From JAEXOD01 sp963667875 (lineage in GTDB: Bacteria > Bacteroidota > Ignavibacteria > Ignavibacteriales > Melioribacteraceae): a DNA stretch of 64,000 bases. The position numbers were made by a program, and so were the translations under genes. The notes under the pieces were generated by a model. It did no database searches. It worked only from the letters and a program-made list of their open reading frames with translations, and had not been told where the DNA came from. Of this stretch, positions 8,726 to 18,151 are shown one piece after another; within the stretch, counting starts at the first letter, position 1, and each line of letters opens with the position of its first letter. The stretch is from contig CAXXGC010000009.1 of assembly GCA_963667875.2 (NCBI GenBank), positions 434,001 to 498,000 on the forward strand, written 5' to 3'.

Positions 8726-11700
8726 TTTTTTTATGCTTTTGTATATCGGTAATACAGGCACAAACTCCACACGGTAAAAACTTTGAAGTGGAGTGTTCCA
8801 ATTGCCATCAAACCGAATCATGGAAAGTAGATTTAAGCAAAACAACGTTTGATCATAAATCAACCGGTTTTGAATTAATGGGGCAGCATTCCAAAACAAG
8901 CTGCTTAAATTGCCACAAAACATTAGAGTTTAAGCAAGTAAACAATATGTGTTTTCAATGTCATAAAGACGTACACGAAAATACACTTGGCAAAGATTGC
9001 AACAGATGTCATCAGCCAAATTCCTGGATTGTTGAAAAAATAACGGAAATACATCAAAACAGCCGTTTCCCATTAATTGGAGTGCATCGGTCTGCGGATT
9101 GCAATGATTGTCATTCCTCCGTTTCAGGTTTGCGTTTTGACCCTGTTGGAATTGACTGTTACGATTGTCATAAAAAAGAATACGAATCTGTAACAAATCC
9201 AAATCATATTGCGGCCGGATTTTCAAAAGAATGCAGCGAGTGCCATGATATAAACTCAAAACAATGGAGTATTACTTCAATTGTTCATGACTTCTTCCCT
9301 TTAACAGGGGGACATAATTTGGCAAACTGTTTTGCCTGCCATAAGCAAAACGATTTTACAGGTTTATCAAAAGAGTGTAAAAGTTGTCATCAAAATACAT
9401 TTAATAACACATCAAATCCAAACCACGTTGCGTTAAATTTTGATGCTGCCAATTGTAATCAGTGTCATACAACAAATCCGGGTTGGCACCCTGTAAATTT
9501 TGCAATTCATAATAATTATTATCAATTATTAGGAGCGCACATAAACGTAACATGCAACAATTGCCACAATAATAATTATTCAACACCTTTACCGCAAACA
9601 TGTTACGGATGTCATAGTACGGATTATAATAACGTAGTTGAACCTCCCCACGCTGCTTCTAACTTCTCTACGGATTGCACTACATGTCATACGCAAAACG
9701 CTTGGAAACCAAGCACTTTTAATCACGATGTTACATATTTCCCAATATATTCGGGTAAACATAAATCCGAATGGACAAAGTGTTCCGATTGTCATACAAA
9801 CACAAGCAATTATAGAATTTTTGAATGTGTTAACTGTCATGAACATAATAGAGCTGCTACCGATTCGGAACATGGAAATGTAAGCGGTTATAATTATCAG
9901 TCAAGTTCATGTTATGCCTGTCACCCGACAGGGACAGGAGAAAACTCGTTTAATCATTCCGCAAGTAATTTTCCGCTTACCGGTGCACACTTAAGTGTAA
10001 ATTGCAGCGATTGCCATTCTGCAGGATATCAGGGAACCAGTACGGTTTGCGTTGATTGTCATAGATTAAATTATAATTCCTCAACTAATCCAAATCACCA
10101 AACATTAAATTTTAGTACTGATTGCCAAACATGTCACTCAACTGATGCAGGTTGGAAAGTAACACAATTTACAATTCATGATAATATTTATCCTTTGCTT
10201 GGCCAGCACAATGTTATTAAAGATCAATGTACAACATGTCATAATGGAAATTATAACAACACTCCCAATACATGTTATGGCTGTCACACAACCGATTATA
10301 CGGGTACAACAAACCCGGCACATCAAAGTGCCGGATTTTCAACAGAGTGCCAAGTGTGCCATACGCAAAGCAGCTGGGCACCGTCAACATTTAATCACGA
10401 TACTCAATATTTCCCTATTTACAGCAATAAACATTCGGGTGTTTGGACGGCATGTTCCGAGTGTCATACTACACCGAATAATTTAAATCAATTTTCGTGT
10501 GTCGGCTGTCATGAGCATAATAAAACAGATACAGATTTGAAACATGTTACTGTATCCGGATATATGTACTCAAGTGCCGAGTGTTTTGCATGTCATCCTG
10601 CCGGTAATGTTGCCGGAGCCTTTAATCACGCTAATTCTAATTTTCAATTATTGGGTGTCCATTCAACAACCGAATGTGTCCAATGCCATTCATCCGGTTA
10701 TGCTGGAACTAATTCGGCTTGTGTCAGCTGTCATCAAACGAACTACAATAATACTGTAAATCCAAATCATGGCAGCTTGTCAATTCCTACGGACTGCGGA
10801 ACTTGTCATACTCCTGAACCAAATTGGAAACCGGCATCTTTTGCAATTCATAATAATTATTACCAATTATTAGGCGCTCATGCTTCAAGCAGTTTGACGT
10901 GTGCAAAATGTCATAATGGTGATTACACTAATACTCCTAATAAATGCGGCGAATGTCATTTAACAGATTATAATACTACTACAAATCCTTCCCATGTAAC
11001 TGTAAATTTCCCAATGGAATGTGAAACATGCCATTCCCAAAATGCATGGACACCCGCAATATTTAATCACGATGGGGAATATTTCCCGATATACAGCGGA
11101 AAGCATAATAACCAATGGACAAAATGTGCTGATTGTCATACAAATTCAAGCAATTATAAAGTTTTTGAATGTATAAATTGCCACGAGCATAATAAAGCAG
11201 ATACGGATTTGAAACATACTACCGTATCGGGATATATATATGCAAGTAAGGAATGTTTGGCGTGTCATCCAAGCGGGTCAGCAGAAGGTGCTTTTAATCA
11301 TTCAACTTCAAATTTCCAATTGTTGGGAGTTCATTCAAGTACCGAATGTTCCTCGTGTCATGCATCGGGTTATGCAGGTACTAATTCAGCTTGTATTGGC
11401 TGTCACCAATCAAATTATAACAACACAACCAATCCAAACCATGGCGGTTTGTCTATTTCAACAGAATGCGGAACTTGTCATACTCCTGAACCAAATTGGA
11501 AACCTGCATTATTCCCTACACATAACAATTATTACCAATTATTAGGGGCTCATGCTTCAAGCAGTATTACATGTGCAAAATGTCATAATGGCAGTTATAC
11601 TAACACACCTAATAAATGTAATGGCTGTCATATAACAGACTATAATACTACAACAAATCCTGCTCATTTGGCTGCTGTTTTTCCAACGGATTGTGAAACA

Positions 11701-12000
11701 TGCCATACTCAAACAGCATGGTCGCCGTCAACGTTTAATCATGATGGACCTTATTTTCCAATATATAGCGGAAAACATAGAGGCGAATGGACAAAATGTA
11801 CAGATTGCCATGGTGATATAACAAATTATAATAAGTTTGAATGTATAAACTGTCACGAACATAGCCAGGCAAGTACAAATCAAGATCATAATGGTGTAGC
11901 AAATTATAGTTACAACAGTGCCGCTTGTTATAATTGCCATCCGCGCGGCAGTGGTGATAAAAATATTATTGATCATATCAAAACCCTTAAAAAACTATGA
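8704..12000 (+). CDS. Giant multiheme cytochrome c, 43 CxxCH motifs
   Basis: A 1098-residue protein with a clear signal peptide (hydrophobic stretch in residues 3-18, then IQAQ) and 43 CxxCH haem sites by direct count. From about residue 251 the protein is built of a nine-haem module of about 223 residues: three complete copies and a fourth that stops after seven haems. Phrases recurring in register include NNYYQLLGAH, PSTFNHD, YFPIYSGKH and INCHEHN. Such large haem counts fit extracellular or envelope-spanning electron conduction. The last gene of the run encodes a beta-barrel, so a porin-cytochrome-like conduit or a surface-exposed wire is likely. No lipobox is seen. The stop overlaps the next start (ATGA). 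Confidence 0.93.
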   Translation: MLKLSYIVFLCFCISVIQAQTPHGKNFEVECSNCHQTESWKVDLSKTTFDHKSTGFELMGQHSKTSCLNCHKTLEFKQVNNMCFQCHKDVHENTLGKDCNRCHQPNSWIVEKITEIHQNSRFPLIGVHRSADCNDCHSSVSGLRFDPVGIDCYDCHKKEYESVTNPNHIAAGFSKECSECHDINSKQWSITSIVHDFFPLTGGHNLANCFACHKQNDFTGLSKECKSCHQNTFNNTSNPNHVALNFDAANCNQCHTTNPGWHPVNFAIHNNYYQLLGAHINVTCNNCHNNNYSTPLPQTCYGCHSTDYNNVVEPPHAASNFSTDCTTCHTQNAWKPSTFNHDVTYFPIYSGKHKSEWTKCSDCHTNTSNYRIFECVNCHEHNRAATDSEHGNVSGYNYQSSSCYACHPTGTGENSFNHSASNFPLTGAHLSVNCSDCHSAGYQGTSTVCVDCHRLNYNSSTNPNHQTLNFSTDCQTCHSTDAGWKVTQFTIHDNIYPLLGQHNVIKDQCTTCHNGNYNNTPNTCYGCHTTDYTGTTNPAHQSAGFSTECQVCHTQSSWAPSTFNHDTQYFPIYSNKHSGVWTACSECHTTPNNLNQFSCVGCHEHNKTDTDLKHVTVSGYMYSSAECFACHPAGNVAGAFNHANSNFQLLGVHSTTECVQCHSSGYAGTNSACVSCHQTNYNNTVNPNHGSLSIPTDCGTCHTPEPNWKPASFAIHNNYYQLLGAHASSSLTCAKCHNGDYTNTPNKCGECHLTDYNTTTNPSHVTVNFPMECETCHSQNAWTPAIFNHDGEYFPIYSGKHNNQWTKCADCHTNSSNYKVFECINCHEHNKADTDLKHTTVSGYIYASKECLACHPSGSAEGAFNHSTSNFQLLGVHSSTECSSCHASGYAGTNSACIGCHQSNYNNTTNPNHGGLSISTECGTCHTPEPNWKPALFPTHNNYYQLLGAHASSSITCAKCHNGSYTNTPNKCNGCHITDYNTTTNPAHLAAVFPTDCETCHTQTAWSPSTFNHDGPYFPIYSGKHRGEWTKCTDCHGDITNYNKFECINCHEHSQASTNQDHNGVANYSYNSAACYNCHPRGSGDKNIIDHIKTLKKL
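9454..11995 (+). repeat. Tandem nine-haem module of about 670 bp
   Basis: Unit starts, taken at the first Cys codon of each module, are 9454, 10123, 10795 and 11467, giving lengths of 669, 672 and 672 bases and a partial last unit. The third and fourth units share long near-identical DNA, for example TGCGGAACTTGTCATACTCC at both 10795 and 11467, so the last duplication is the youngest. Confidence 0.9.
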
Positions 12001-13607
12001 AAAGTAAACTGATTCTTTTATATATATTAGTTTTTACACTTAGTGTGTATGGTCAAAAACAAAACAAAATTGAGGTGTTGGGTAAAATCTCTTTTATTTC
12101 AGCACAGTATTATTATGTGGCGTTTGATAATACCGCAGGAATACAAAAGGGAGATACGTTAGCTGTCAAAAAAGACGGGTTTATTATCCCTTGTTTAATT
12201 GTTGAACACTTATCCGGCAGATCTTGCGCAAGTAAAATATTTGATGAAACAAAATTATCGGTTGATGAAATAATAACAGCTTTTGTTCCGGTAAATGAAA
12301 AAACCGAATCCGAAAATAAAACTTCGGTTAAAGAAACTAATGAAAAAGTTTTGGATGTTGTTTCTGAAAAATTAAATAAAGAAGATAAAACAATTGAATC
12401 ACAAAATATTAAAGGGAAAATAGCTGTTACATCGTATTCCAACTTTGATAATTTCAGCAGCCAAAAATTTTCGCAACGATGGCGATATCAGGTAAGTGCC
12501 GATGGTGAAAATATATTAAATTCCGGTTTGGGAATGGAAAGTTATTTTGTGTTTTCATATAGAAATGAGGATTGGGCCGAAGTAAAAAATAATTTAGGTT
12601 CGGCAATAAAGGTATATGATTTTAATTTAAAGTATAAAATAAATGATAAAAATATTTTATGGTTTGGAAGAAGAATAAATAATAAAATAAGTAATATTGG
12701 TACAATGGATGGTTTGCAATACGAAAGTATTATAAATAAATATTTTTTAGGCGCCGTGGTAGGTTCCCGTCCAAATTTGTACGATTTTGGATATAATCTA
12801 AAAATGTTTCAGTTTGGTGTGTATGCAGGAAGAACAGATACAATAAATATGGGCGTTGTTACTAACACTATTTCATTTTTTAACCAGACAAATAATTTTA
12901 AAACAGATAGAAGATTTGTATACCTTCAGCATACAAACAATATGATTGAAAATGTTAATTTGTTTTTATCATCCGAATTGGATTTATACAGAAGAAAAAA
13001 CAAAAAAGAAGAAACAAAAATATTTTTGACAAGTTTTTACACCTCAATAAATTTTACTCCATATAGGTGGCTGTCGGTTAACACATCGTACGATGCGAGA
13101 AAAAATGTTGTTTATTACGAAACTTTTAAATCGTATGCTGATAGTATATTGGAAAGTGAAACGCGTCAGGGTGTAAGAATTAGAACAAGTTTAAGATTAA
13201 ATAATTTAATGAGTATATCGTTTAATTACGGTTATAGATTTAAGAATGGCGATAATAAGGCAAACACTAATTATGGCGGCAGTATAAGTTATAATCAATT
13301 GCCAATTATTAATGGCGGGAGTAACTTTAGTTATAATAGAATTTTAAGTAGTTATTTAGACGGGAATACTTATAACTTAAACTTATACAAAGACTTGGTC
13401 CCCGGATTTATAAGCGGCGGATTAGGTTACCGATTTGTAGATTATAAATTTTTGAACAACAACACAAAACTTACGCAAAATATATTTTCAATGGATTTAT
13501 CCTTTTTCCTAATGAAAAGACTTTATCTTTCGTGTAACTACGAAGGAGTTTTTGAAAAACAAAGAACTTACAGCAGTATTTATATAAATTTGAGTCAAAG
13601 ATTTTAA
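11997..13607 (+). CDS. Outer-membrane beta-barrel protein of the multiheme operon
   Basis: A 536-residue protein with a signal peptide (MKSKLILLYILVFTLSVYGQ). The first 140 residues after it are soluble and Lys/Glu-rich. The rest alternates polar and aromatic residues in strands such as YSYNRI, GLGYRFVDYKF and MDLSFFLMKRLYLSCNYEG, and the protein ends in Phe (LSQRF), the usual outer-membrane porin terminus. It is translationally coupled to the 43-haem cytochrome by ATGA. By analogy with MtrB or PioB-type barrels it may hold a cytochrome across the outer membrane, though no sequence identity to those families is claimed. Confidence 0.75.
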   Translation: MKSKLILLYILVFTLSVYGQKQNKIEVLGKISFISAQYYYVAFDNTAGIQKGDTLAVKKDGFIIPCLIVEHLSGRSCASKIFDETKLSVDEIITAFVPVNEKTESENKTSVKETNEKVLDVVSEKLNKEDKTIESQNIKGKIAVTSYSNFDNFSSQKFSQRWRYQVSADGENILNSGLGMESYFVFSYRNEDWAEVKNNLGSAIKVYDFNLKYKINDKNILWFGRRINNKISNIGTMDGLQYESIINKYFLGAVVGSRPNLYDFGYNLKMFQFGVYAGRTDTINMGVVTNTISFFNQTNNFKTDRRFVYLQHTNNMIENVNLFLSSELDLYRRKNKKEETKIFLTSFYTSINFTPYRWLSVNTSYDARKNVVYYETFKSYADSILESETRQGVRIRTSLRLNNLMSISFNYGYRFKNGDNKANTNYGGSISYNQLPIINGGSNFSYNRILSSYLDGNTYNLNLYKDLVPGFISGGLGYRFVDYKFLNNNTKLTQNIFSMDLSFFLMKRLYLSCNYEGVFEKQRTYSSIYINLSQRF

Positions 13608-13791
13608 GATTTAAGTATAAAAATAAATAATACTCTATTCATTCTAAATAGGGCTTCAATCAACTATTTCCTGCATTACTTTAATAATCCATTTAATTTT
13701 ATGTAAATTTTACTTAAATTAATTATGTAATTTCCGATAATATACTTAAGAAATTAATTATTTGTAAAATAAATTCAGATGCAGTTAACAA

Positions 13792-14061
13792 ATGACAAAT
13801 GAACAAAAAGCAAAATGGTTTGATAGTGCTTTGCGATTTGGATTACAGGATAAAATCCATTTGATTATGAAATCCAGAATTGGCGGAAATGCCGTTTGGT
13901 CCATAATTGATACTGCCGGAAACAAAGTGCTAAATTCCAATTTGGAATGGGAAGACGAACCGCCGATTGAAAAAAGAGATGAATCGTTTTTAACTCGTTC
14001 ACGATTTCCTTTTGAAACAGCTGTCGAGTTATTTAAACAATATAAAATGTTCGCAGAATAG
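13792..14061 (+). CDS. Small hypothetical protein
   Basis: An 89-residue soluble, charged protein with no recognised family, signal peptide or membrane segment. It contains KSRIGGNAVWSIIDTAGNKVL, an alternating beta-like stretch, and ends in an amphipathic helix (ETAVELFKQYKMF). It stands alone between the electron-transfer operon and the protease gene. Regular codon structure and a sensible ATG favour a real gene. Confidence 0.6.
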   Translation: MTNEQKAKWFDSALRFGLQDKIHLIMKSRIGGNAVWSIIDTAGNKVLNSNLEWEDEPPIEKRDESFLTRSRFPFETAVELFKQYKMFAE

Positions 14062-14180
14062 ACGGATTCCTTTGGTAAAAGGGTAAAAATTTAGTACTGG
14101 TAATAATCACATTAAATTTATAAACTTGAAACTTTAATAAGTTGTTAATGTATTAAAGATTAAATAATTTTGGAAAAAAT

Positions 14181-16256
14181 ATGAAAAAACTGTTTTTGGT
14201 TCTGTTTGCCGCTATTGCAATATCAAGTTGTGCTGCAAAAAATTATGACGGCACAGCAAATAATAACAAAATAATTGATACAAATAAAGTTTTACAGCCG
14301 GATATAAAATTTACTAAAATAGATCAAGTTATTACCGAATTATTAACACATGCACATTATAGAAAACCGGAAATAAACGATTCATTATCGTCTGTAGTGT
14401 TTGATAATTACCTTGAAAATTTGGATAACCAAAGATTGTATTTCCTACAATCGGATATTGATGAATTTGAAAAAAGCAGACTTGAATTTGACGATTTCCT
14501 AAAATCAGGCAACTTAAAAGTTCCTTTTGATATTTACAATACTTATAAAAAACGTTTTAATGAACGTATGAAATTTATTTTTGGACAATTAAAAGCCGGA
14601 TTTGATTTTTCGGTTGATGAAAGTTTTGTATTGGATAGAGAAAAACAACCATGGGCAAAAAGTGTTGATGAAGTTAACGAATTGTGGAGAAAAAGAGTAA
14701 AAAGTGATGCTTTAAATTTAAAGTTGTCGGGTAAAAAAGATGAAGATATTGCTGAAACATTAAAGAAAAGATATCAAACAATTCAAAAATACATTTTACA
14801 ATCGGAACCTGATGATGTTTTTCAGGTTTATATGAATTCGTTTGCCGAAGCAATTGATCCGCATACCAATTATTTTTCACCCAAAAGCAGTGAAGATTTT
14901 AAAATTGATTTAACTTTATCGCTGGAAGGAATTGGTGCTCAGTTATCACTTGATAACGATTACACAAAAGTTTCTAAAATTATTGCAGGCGGTCCGGCCG
15001 AAAAAGGCGGAAAACTAAAAGAAAATGATAAAATTATTGCAGTTGCACAAGGTGAAACAGGAGAAATGGTTGATGTTATTGGCTGGCGTTTGGATGATGT
15101 GGTTAAATTAATTAGAGGTGCTAAAGGTACCTTGGTGCGTCTTTCGGTATTAAAAGCTGATGCTGGAGTTGATGCTCCTCCGGTTGAAATAAAAATTATC
15201 CGTGAAAAAATTAAACTTGAAGACCAGGCAGCAAAGAAAAAAATTATTGAGATTGAACAAAACGGAACTAAACATAGAATGGGCGTAATTGAAATTCCAA
15301 CATTTTATGTTGATTTTGATGGTAAATCGAAAGGTGAAAAAGATTATAAAAGCACAAATAGAGATGTAAGAAAACTTCTTGAAGAACTTAATGAAGAAAA
15401 AGTTGAAGGTGTAATTGTAGATTTAAGAAATAATGGCGGCGGTTCGTTGCAGGAAGCAATTGAATTGACCGGTTTATTTATTCCAAGTGGTCCGGTTGTT
15501 CAAGTAAGAAGTACATACGGAGATGTTGATATTGAAGACGATCCTGATCCAATTGAAGTATATAACGGCCCGTTGGTTGTTATGGTTAACAGATTTAGTG
15601 CTTCAGCTTCGGAAATATTTTCGGCCGCAATACAAGATTATGGGCGCGGAGTTATTGTAGGCGAACAAACTTATGGAAAAGGAACTGTTCAGACTATTTA
15701 CGATATTAATAGATATTTAAGAACCGATGATCCGCTTGGTGAAATTAAACTTACAATTGCAAAGTTTTATAGAATTAGCGGTGGAAGCACTCAACATAAA
15801 GGAGTTGTTCCCGACATACAGTTCCCGTCGGCATACGATCCATCTGAATATGGTGAAAGCTCTAATCCTAGCGCATTGCCTTGGGATCAAATAAATAGTG
15901 CTAGATATACCAAAATTTACGATTTGAGCAAATATCTTCCTAAACTTCAATCTAATTATGAAAAAAGGATTAAATCAAATTCCGAATTTTTATACATAAA
16001 TGAAGATATAAAAGAATATCACAGAATGAAAGAAATAAAAGCTTATTCTCTATTGGAATCTACACGTAAAGAAGAACGTGAAAAAGCTGATAAAAAGAAA
16101 AAAGAACGTGATGACGAAAGACAAGCTAAGAAAAATTTAAGTGTTAAGGATAAAGAAAAAGAAGAAGTTAAAACTAAAGATTTAAGTGTTGATGATCCAT
16201 TGTTGGAAGAAACAGGACATATTTTAACTGATTTGGTCCTTTTAAGAGTTGGTTAA
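14181..16256 (+). CDS. prc: Tail-specific (C-terminal processing) protease, lipoprotein
   Basis: A 691-residue S41 peptidase of the Prc/Tsp type. A lipoprotein signal ends in the lipobox AISSC (about residue 17). An N-terminal helical Tsp domain (about 40-230) is followed by a PDZ domain (about 240-340), the S41 catalytic core, and a Lys/Glu-rich C-terminal domain. The catalytic serine is in RFSASASEIF and the lysine in TYGKGTVQ, both intact, as in E. coli Prc. It degrades or trims periplasmic proteins by their C termini. Length and domain order match Prc rather than the shorter CtpA/CtpB proteases. Confidence 0.92.
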   Translation: MKKLFLVLFAAIAISSCAAKNYDGTANNNKIIDTNKVLQPDIKFTKIDQVITELLTHAHYRKPEINDSLSSVVFDNYLENLDNQRLYFLQSDIDEFEKSRLEFDDFLKSGNLKVPFDIYNTYKKRFNERMKFIFGQLKAGFDFSVDESFVLDREKQPWAKSVDEVNELWRKRVKSDALNLKLSGKKDEDIAETLKKRYQTIQKYILQSEPDDVFQVYMNSFAEAIDPHTNYFSPKSSEDFKIDLTLSLEGIGAQLSLDNDYTKVSKIIAGGPAEKGGKLKENDKIIAVAQGETGEMVDVIGWRLDDVVKLIRGAKGTLVRLSVLKADAGVDAPPVEIKIIREKIKLEDQAAKKKIIEIEQNGTKHRMGVIEIPTFYVDFDGKSKGEKDYKSTNRDVRKLLEELNEEKVEGVIVDLRNNGGGSLQEAIELTGLFIPSGPVVQVRSTYGDVDIEDDPDPIEVYNGPLVVMVNRFSASASEIFSAAIQDYGRGVIVGEQTYGKGTVQTIYDINRYLRTDDPLGEIKLTIAKFYRISGGSTQHKGVVPDIQFPSAYDPSEYGESSNPSALPWDQINSARYTKIYDLSKYLPKLQSNYEKRIKSNSEFLYINEDIKEYHRMKEIKAYSLLESTRKEEREKADKKKKERDDERQAKKNLSVKDKEKEEVKTKDLSVDDPLLEETGHILTDLVLLRVG

Positions 16257-16276
16257 TTAATATTTAGATATTTACA

Positions 16277-16738
16277 GTGAAAACAAACGCACTTAGAATT
16301 TTAGAATCAAATAACATAAATTTTACAACAAGCAGCTATGAAGTAAACGAAGAAGCTCTTGATGCTGTTACTGTTGCAAATAAAATAGGAGCAGAGGAGG
16401 AGCAGGTATTTAAAACACTTGTTTCCAAAGGTGATGACGGAATTTATGTGTTTTGTATTCCGGGAAGTTACGAGCTTAATCTTAAAAAGGCTGCTATTGC
16501 GGCTGATGTAAAAAGGATAGAACTATTACCTTTAAAAGAACTTACAAATGTAACCGGATATATTAGAGGTGGTTGTTCGCCGGTTGGAATGAAAAAATTA
16601 TTTCCGACATTTATTGACGAAACGGCAACTCTTTTTGATACAATTTATGTTAGCGCGGGTATTAGGGGTATGCAGATGCAGCTTAATCCGGACGACTTAT
16701 GTAAAATTATTGAAGCAAAATATAAAGACTTGATATAA
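16277..16738 (+). CDS. ybaK: Cys-tRNA(Pro) deacylase, YbaK/EbsC type
   Basis: A 153-residue YbaK-family editing protein. Seen are TSSYEVNEEALDAVTVANKIG, the conserved lysine in EQVFKTLV, and GYIRGGCSPVGMKK, which are hallmarks of the bacterial YbaK branch. It hydrolyses Cys wrongly attached to tRNA-Pro. The start is GTG at 16277, because no ATG is available near the conserved N terminus. It follows the protease gene by 20 bases. Confidence 0.9.
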   Translation: MKTNALRILESNNINFTTSSYEVNEEALDAVTVANKIGAEEEQVFKTLVSKGDDGIYVFCIPGSYELNLKKAAIAADVKRIELLPLKELTNVTGYIRGGCSPVGMKKLFPTFIDETATLFDTIYVSAGIRGMQMQLNPDDLCKIIEAKYKDLI

Positions 16739-16801
16739 TTTTCTTTATTTTTTGAAATTATTTATATATATTTACACTCTTAAATATTTTGGAGTTACAA
16801 A

Positions 16802-16969
16802 ATGGCAAAAACGCAGACGTTTGCTGACAAAAATAAAAATAAGTTAAAAACAACAGTTGTTAATCTTAAGTACATTAAGACTATCAGAAATGAAGAAGGA
16901 AATTATAAATTCCGCGAATCATTTGTTAAATTAGAAGATATCAGCAAAGTAAACGACTTAGTAAAATAA
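16802..16969 (+). CDS. 55-residue basic protein, possibly DUF4295/bL38-like
   Basis: A short gene with a good ribosome site (GGAG seven bases upstream) and a strong terminator three bases after the stop. The product is Lys-rich (MAKTQTFADKNKNKLKTTV...) with a central IKTIRNEEGNYKF and a closing acidic helix. The layout 'basic start, K-[ST]-x-K-[TN]-G-x-Y-x-F, acidic tail' resembles the small DUF4295 proteins of Bacteroidota, reported as ribosomal protein bL38. This is a pattern-level resemblance from memory and needs a profile search. The gene itself is convincing; the name is tentative. Confidence 0.7.
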   Translation: MAKTQTFADKNKNKLKTTVVNLKYIKTIRNEEGNYKFRESFVKLEDISKVNDLVK

Positions 16970-16971
16970 AT

Positions 16972-16995
16972 AAGCGGTACTTTACCGCTTTTTTG
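16972..16995 (+). terminator. Intrinsic terminator after the 55-residue gene
   Basis: An 8-bp perfect stem AAGCGGTA/TACCGCTT with a 3-nt loop is followed by a T run (16989-16994). Confidence 0.92.
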
Positions 16996-17284
16996 TTCCC
17001 CCTTATTACAAGTTTATCTATTTGTAGTTTTATTTTATTGTAAAATTAAATAACCATTTTATAATGGTTTGTGTATTTTAAATAGAACTAACCAAAAAAT
17101 ATCCCGTTGAATTATTTTTAATAATTACCCTATCTTATTATTGCAACTATATCTTTTGTAAGCCGTCAATTGTTATTCGGGATTTTCCAATAACTGGAAT
17201 TGCACTAGCAATTACTGATGACTAATTATGATTTATTTATTGAGAAAGTTTTTAGAAATACAAAAAAAACTATAAAAAGTATTT
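16996..17284. other. Intergenic, nothing recognised
   Basis: AT-rich sequence between two convergent genes and their terminators. No open frame, repeat or RNA gene could be supported. Confidence 0.6.
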
Positions 17285-17319
17285 AAAACAAAAAAGCTCC
17301 CAACAAAATGCCGGGAGCT
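17285..17319 (-). terminator. Intrinsic terminator of nfu
   Basis: A 7-bp stem AGCTCCC/GGGAGCT (17295-17301 with 17313-17319) lies 28 bases after the nfu stop. On the minus strand it is followed by a T-rich run (A-rich 17285-17294 on the plus strand). Confidence 0.85.
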
Positions 17320-17347
17320 AAAATTCAAAATACCAAATTAAACAAAA

Positions 17348-17893
17348 TTAACCGGAAATAACACAAAGAGAAGGATTCACTTCGCGGCGTAATAAATTTT
17401 CAATTGCACTTAAAGTGCCCCGTATTGAACTTGGGCAGCTTCCGCAAGCGCCTTGGTAACGGATGGAAAGAGTTAATCCATCTAATCCTAAAATTTCTAA
17501 TCCGCCTCCGTCGTTAGCTAATGCTGGACGAACTCTATTATCAATTATAGTATTAATTTGTTTTAATAATTCGGTTTGCTGCGAATTTTCGGCTTCGGTA
17601 TTAACTGACTCGGCCGGAATTGCAGCTTTATCAAAAGATTTTAAAAATGAAACTAAACCCTTTTGAATTGGGCCCCAGGCAGAAGCTGAATCTTTTTCAA
17701 TAGTTATAAATTTATCCATATAAAAAACAGAAACTACCCCGGGAATATCAAAAATACCTTTTGCTAAAGGATCATTTTCGGCTTGAGAAACATTTTGAAA
17801 ACTTCTTGTTTCATGTTTTAATATTTTATCATTTAATACAAATTTTAATGCCTGCGGATTTGGTGTCAAATCTACATCTTGAACAAATAGCAT
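17348..17893 (-). CDS. nfu: Nfu-type iron-sulfur carrier protein
   Basis: A 181-residue protein with an Nfu_N domain (residues 1-90; TPNPQALKF near the start, GVVSVFYMDKFITIEK) and a C-terminal NifU-like domain (about 105-175) holding the cluster-binding pair in ACGSCPSS. It carries and delivers 4Fe-4S clusters. The two-domain order matches bacterial and mitochondrial-type Nfu. Transcribed alone, with its own terminator. Relevant clients in this window include the two-motif ferredoxin oxidoreductase. Confidence 0.93.
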   Translation of the reverse strand: MLFVQDVDLTPNPQALKFVLNDKILKHETRSFQNVSQAENDPLAKGIFDIPGVVSVFYMDKFITIEKDSASAWGPIQKGLVSFLKSFDKAAIPAESVNTEAENSQQTELLKQINTIIDNRVRPALANDGGGLEILGLDGLTLSIRYQGACGSCPSSIRGTLSAIENLLRREVNPSLCVISG

Positions 17894-18151
17894 TTTATTT
17901 CCTCCAAATATATATATTCAATATTAACCTATTGAACAATTTAAAAGTTCAAATCAACAATGTAAGATACTAATTATTTTGTCTTTTTATCAAGTTAAAA
18001 AAAAAGACAAAAGTTTTAATGCGGTATCTATTGCGCTAACTATAACAAAAATTAATTAGTTATTAATTGCATATTTATCCTCAAATAATAAAAATCTTCT
18101 ATTATTTTTGATTTAAATTTTATAAATTTAAAAACAAAAACAGGAAAGGCA

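Noticed and set aside
8708..11976. Many open frames on the other strand and frame inside the 43-haem gene
   Set aside because: They are shadows of the Cys-His-rich repetitive coding sequence; none has a ribosome site or sensible protein composition.
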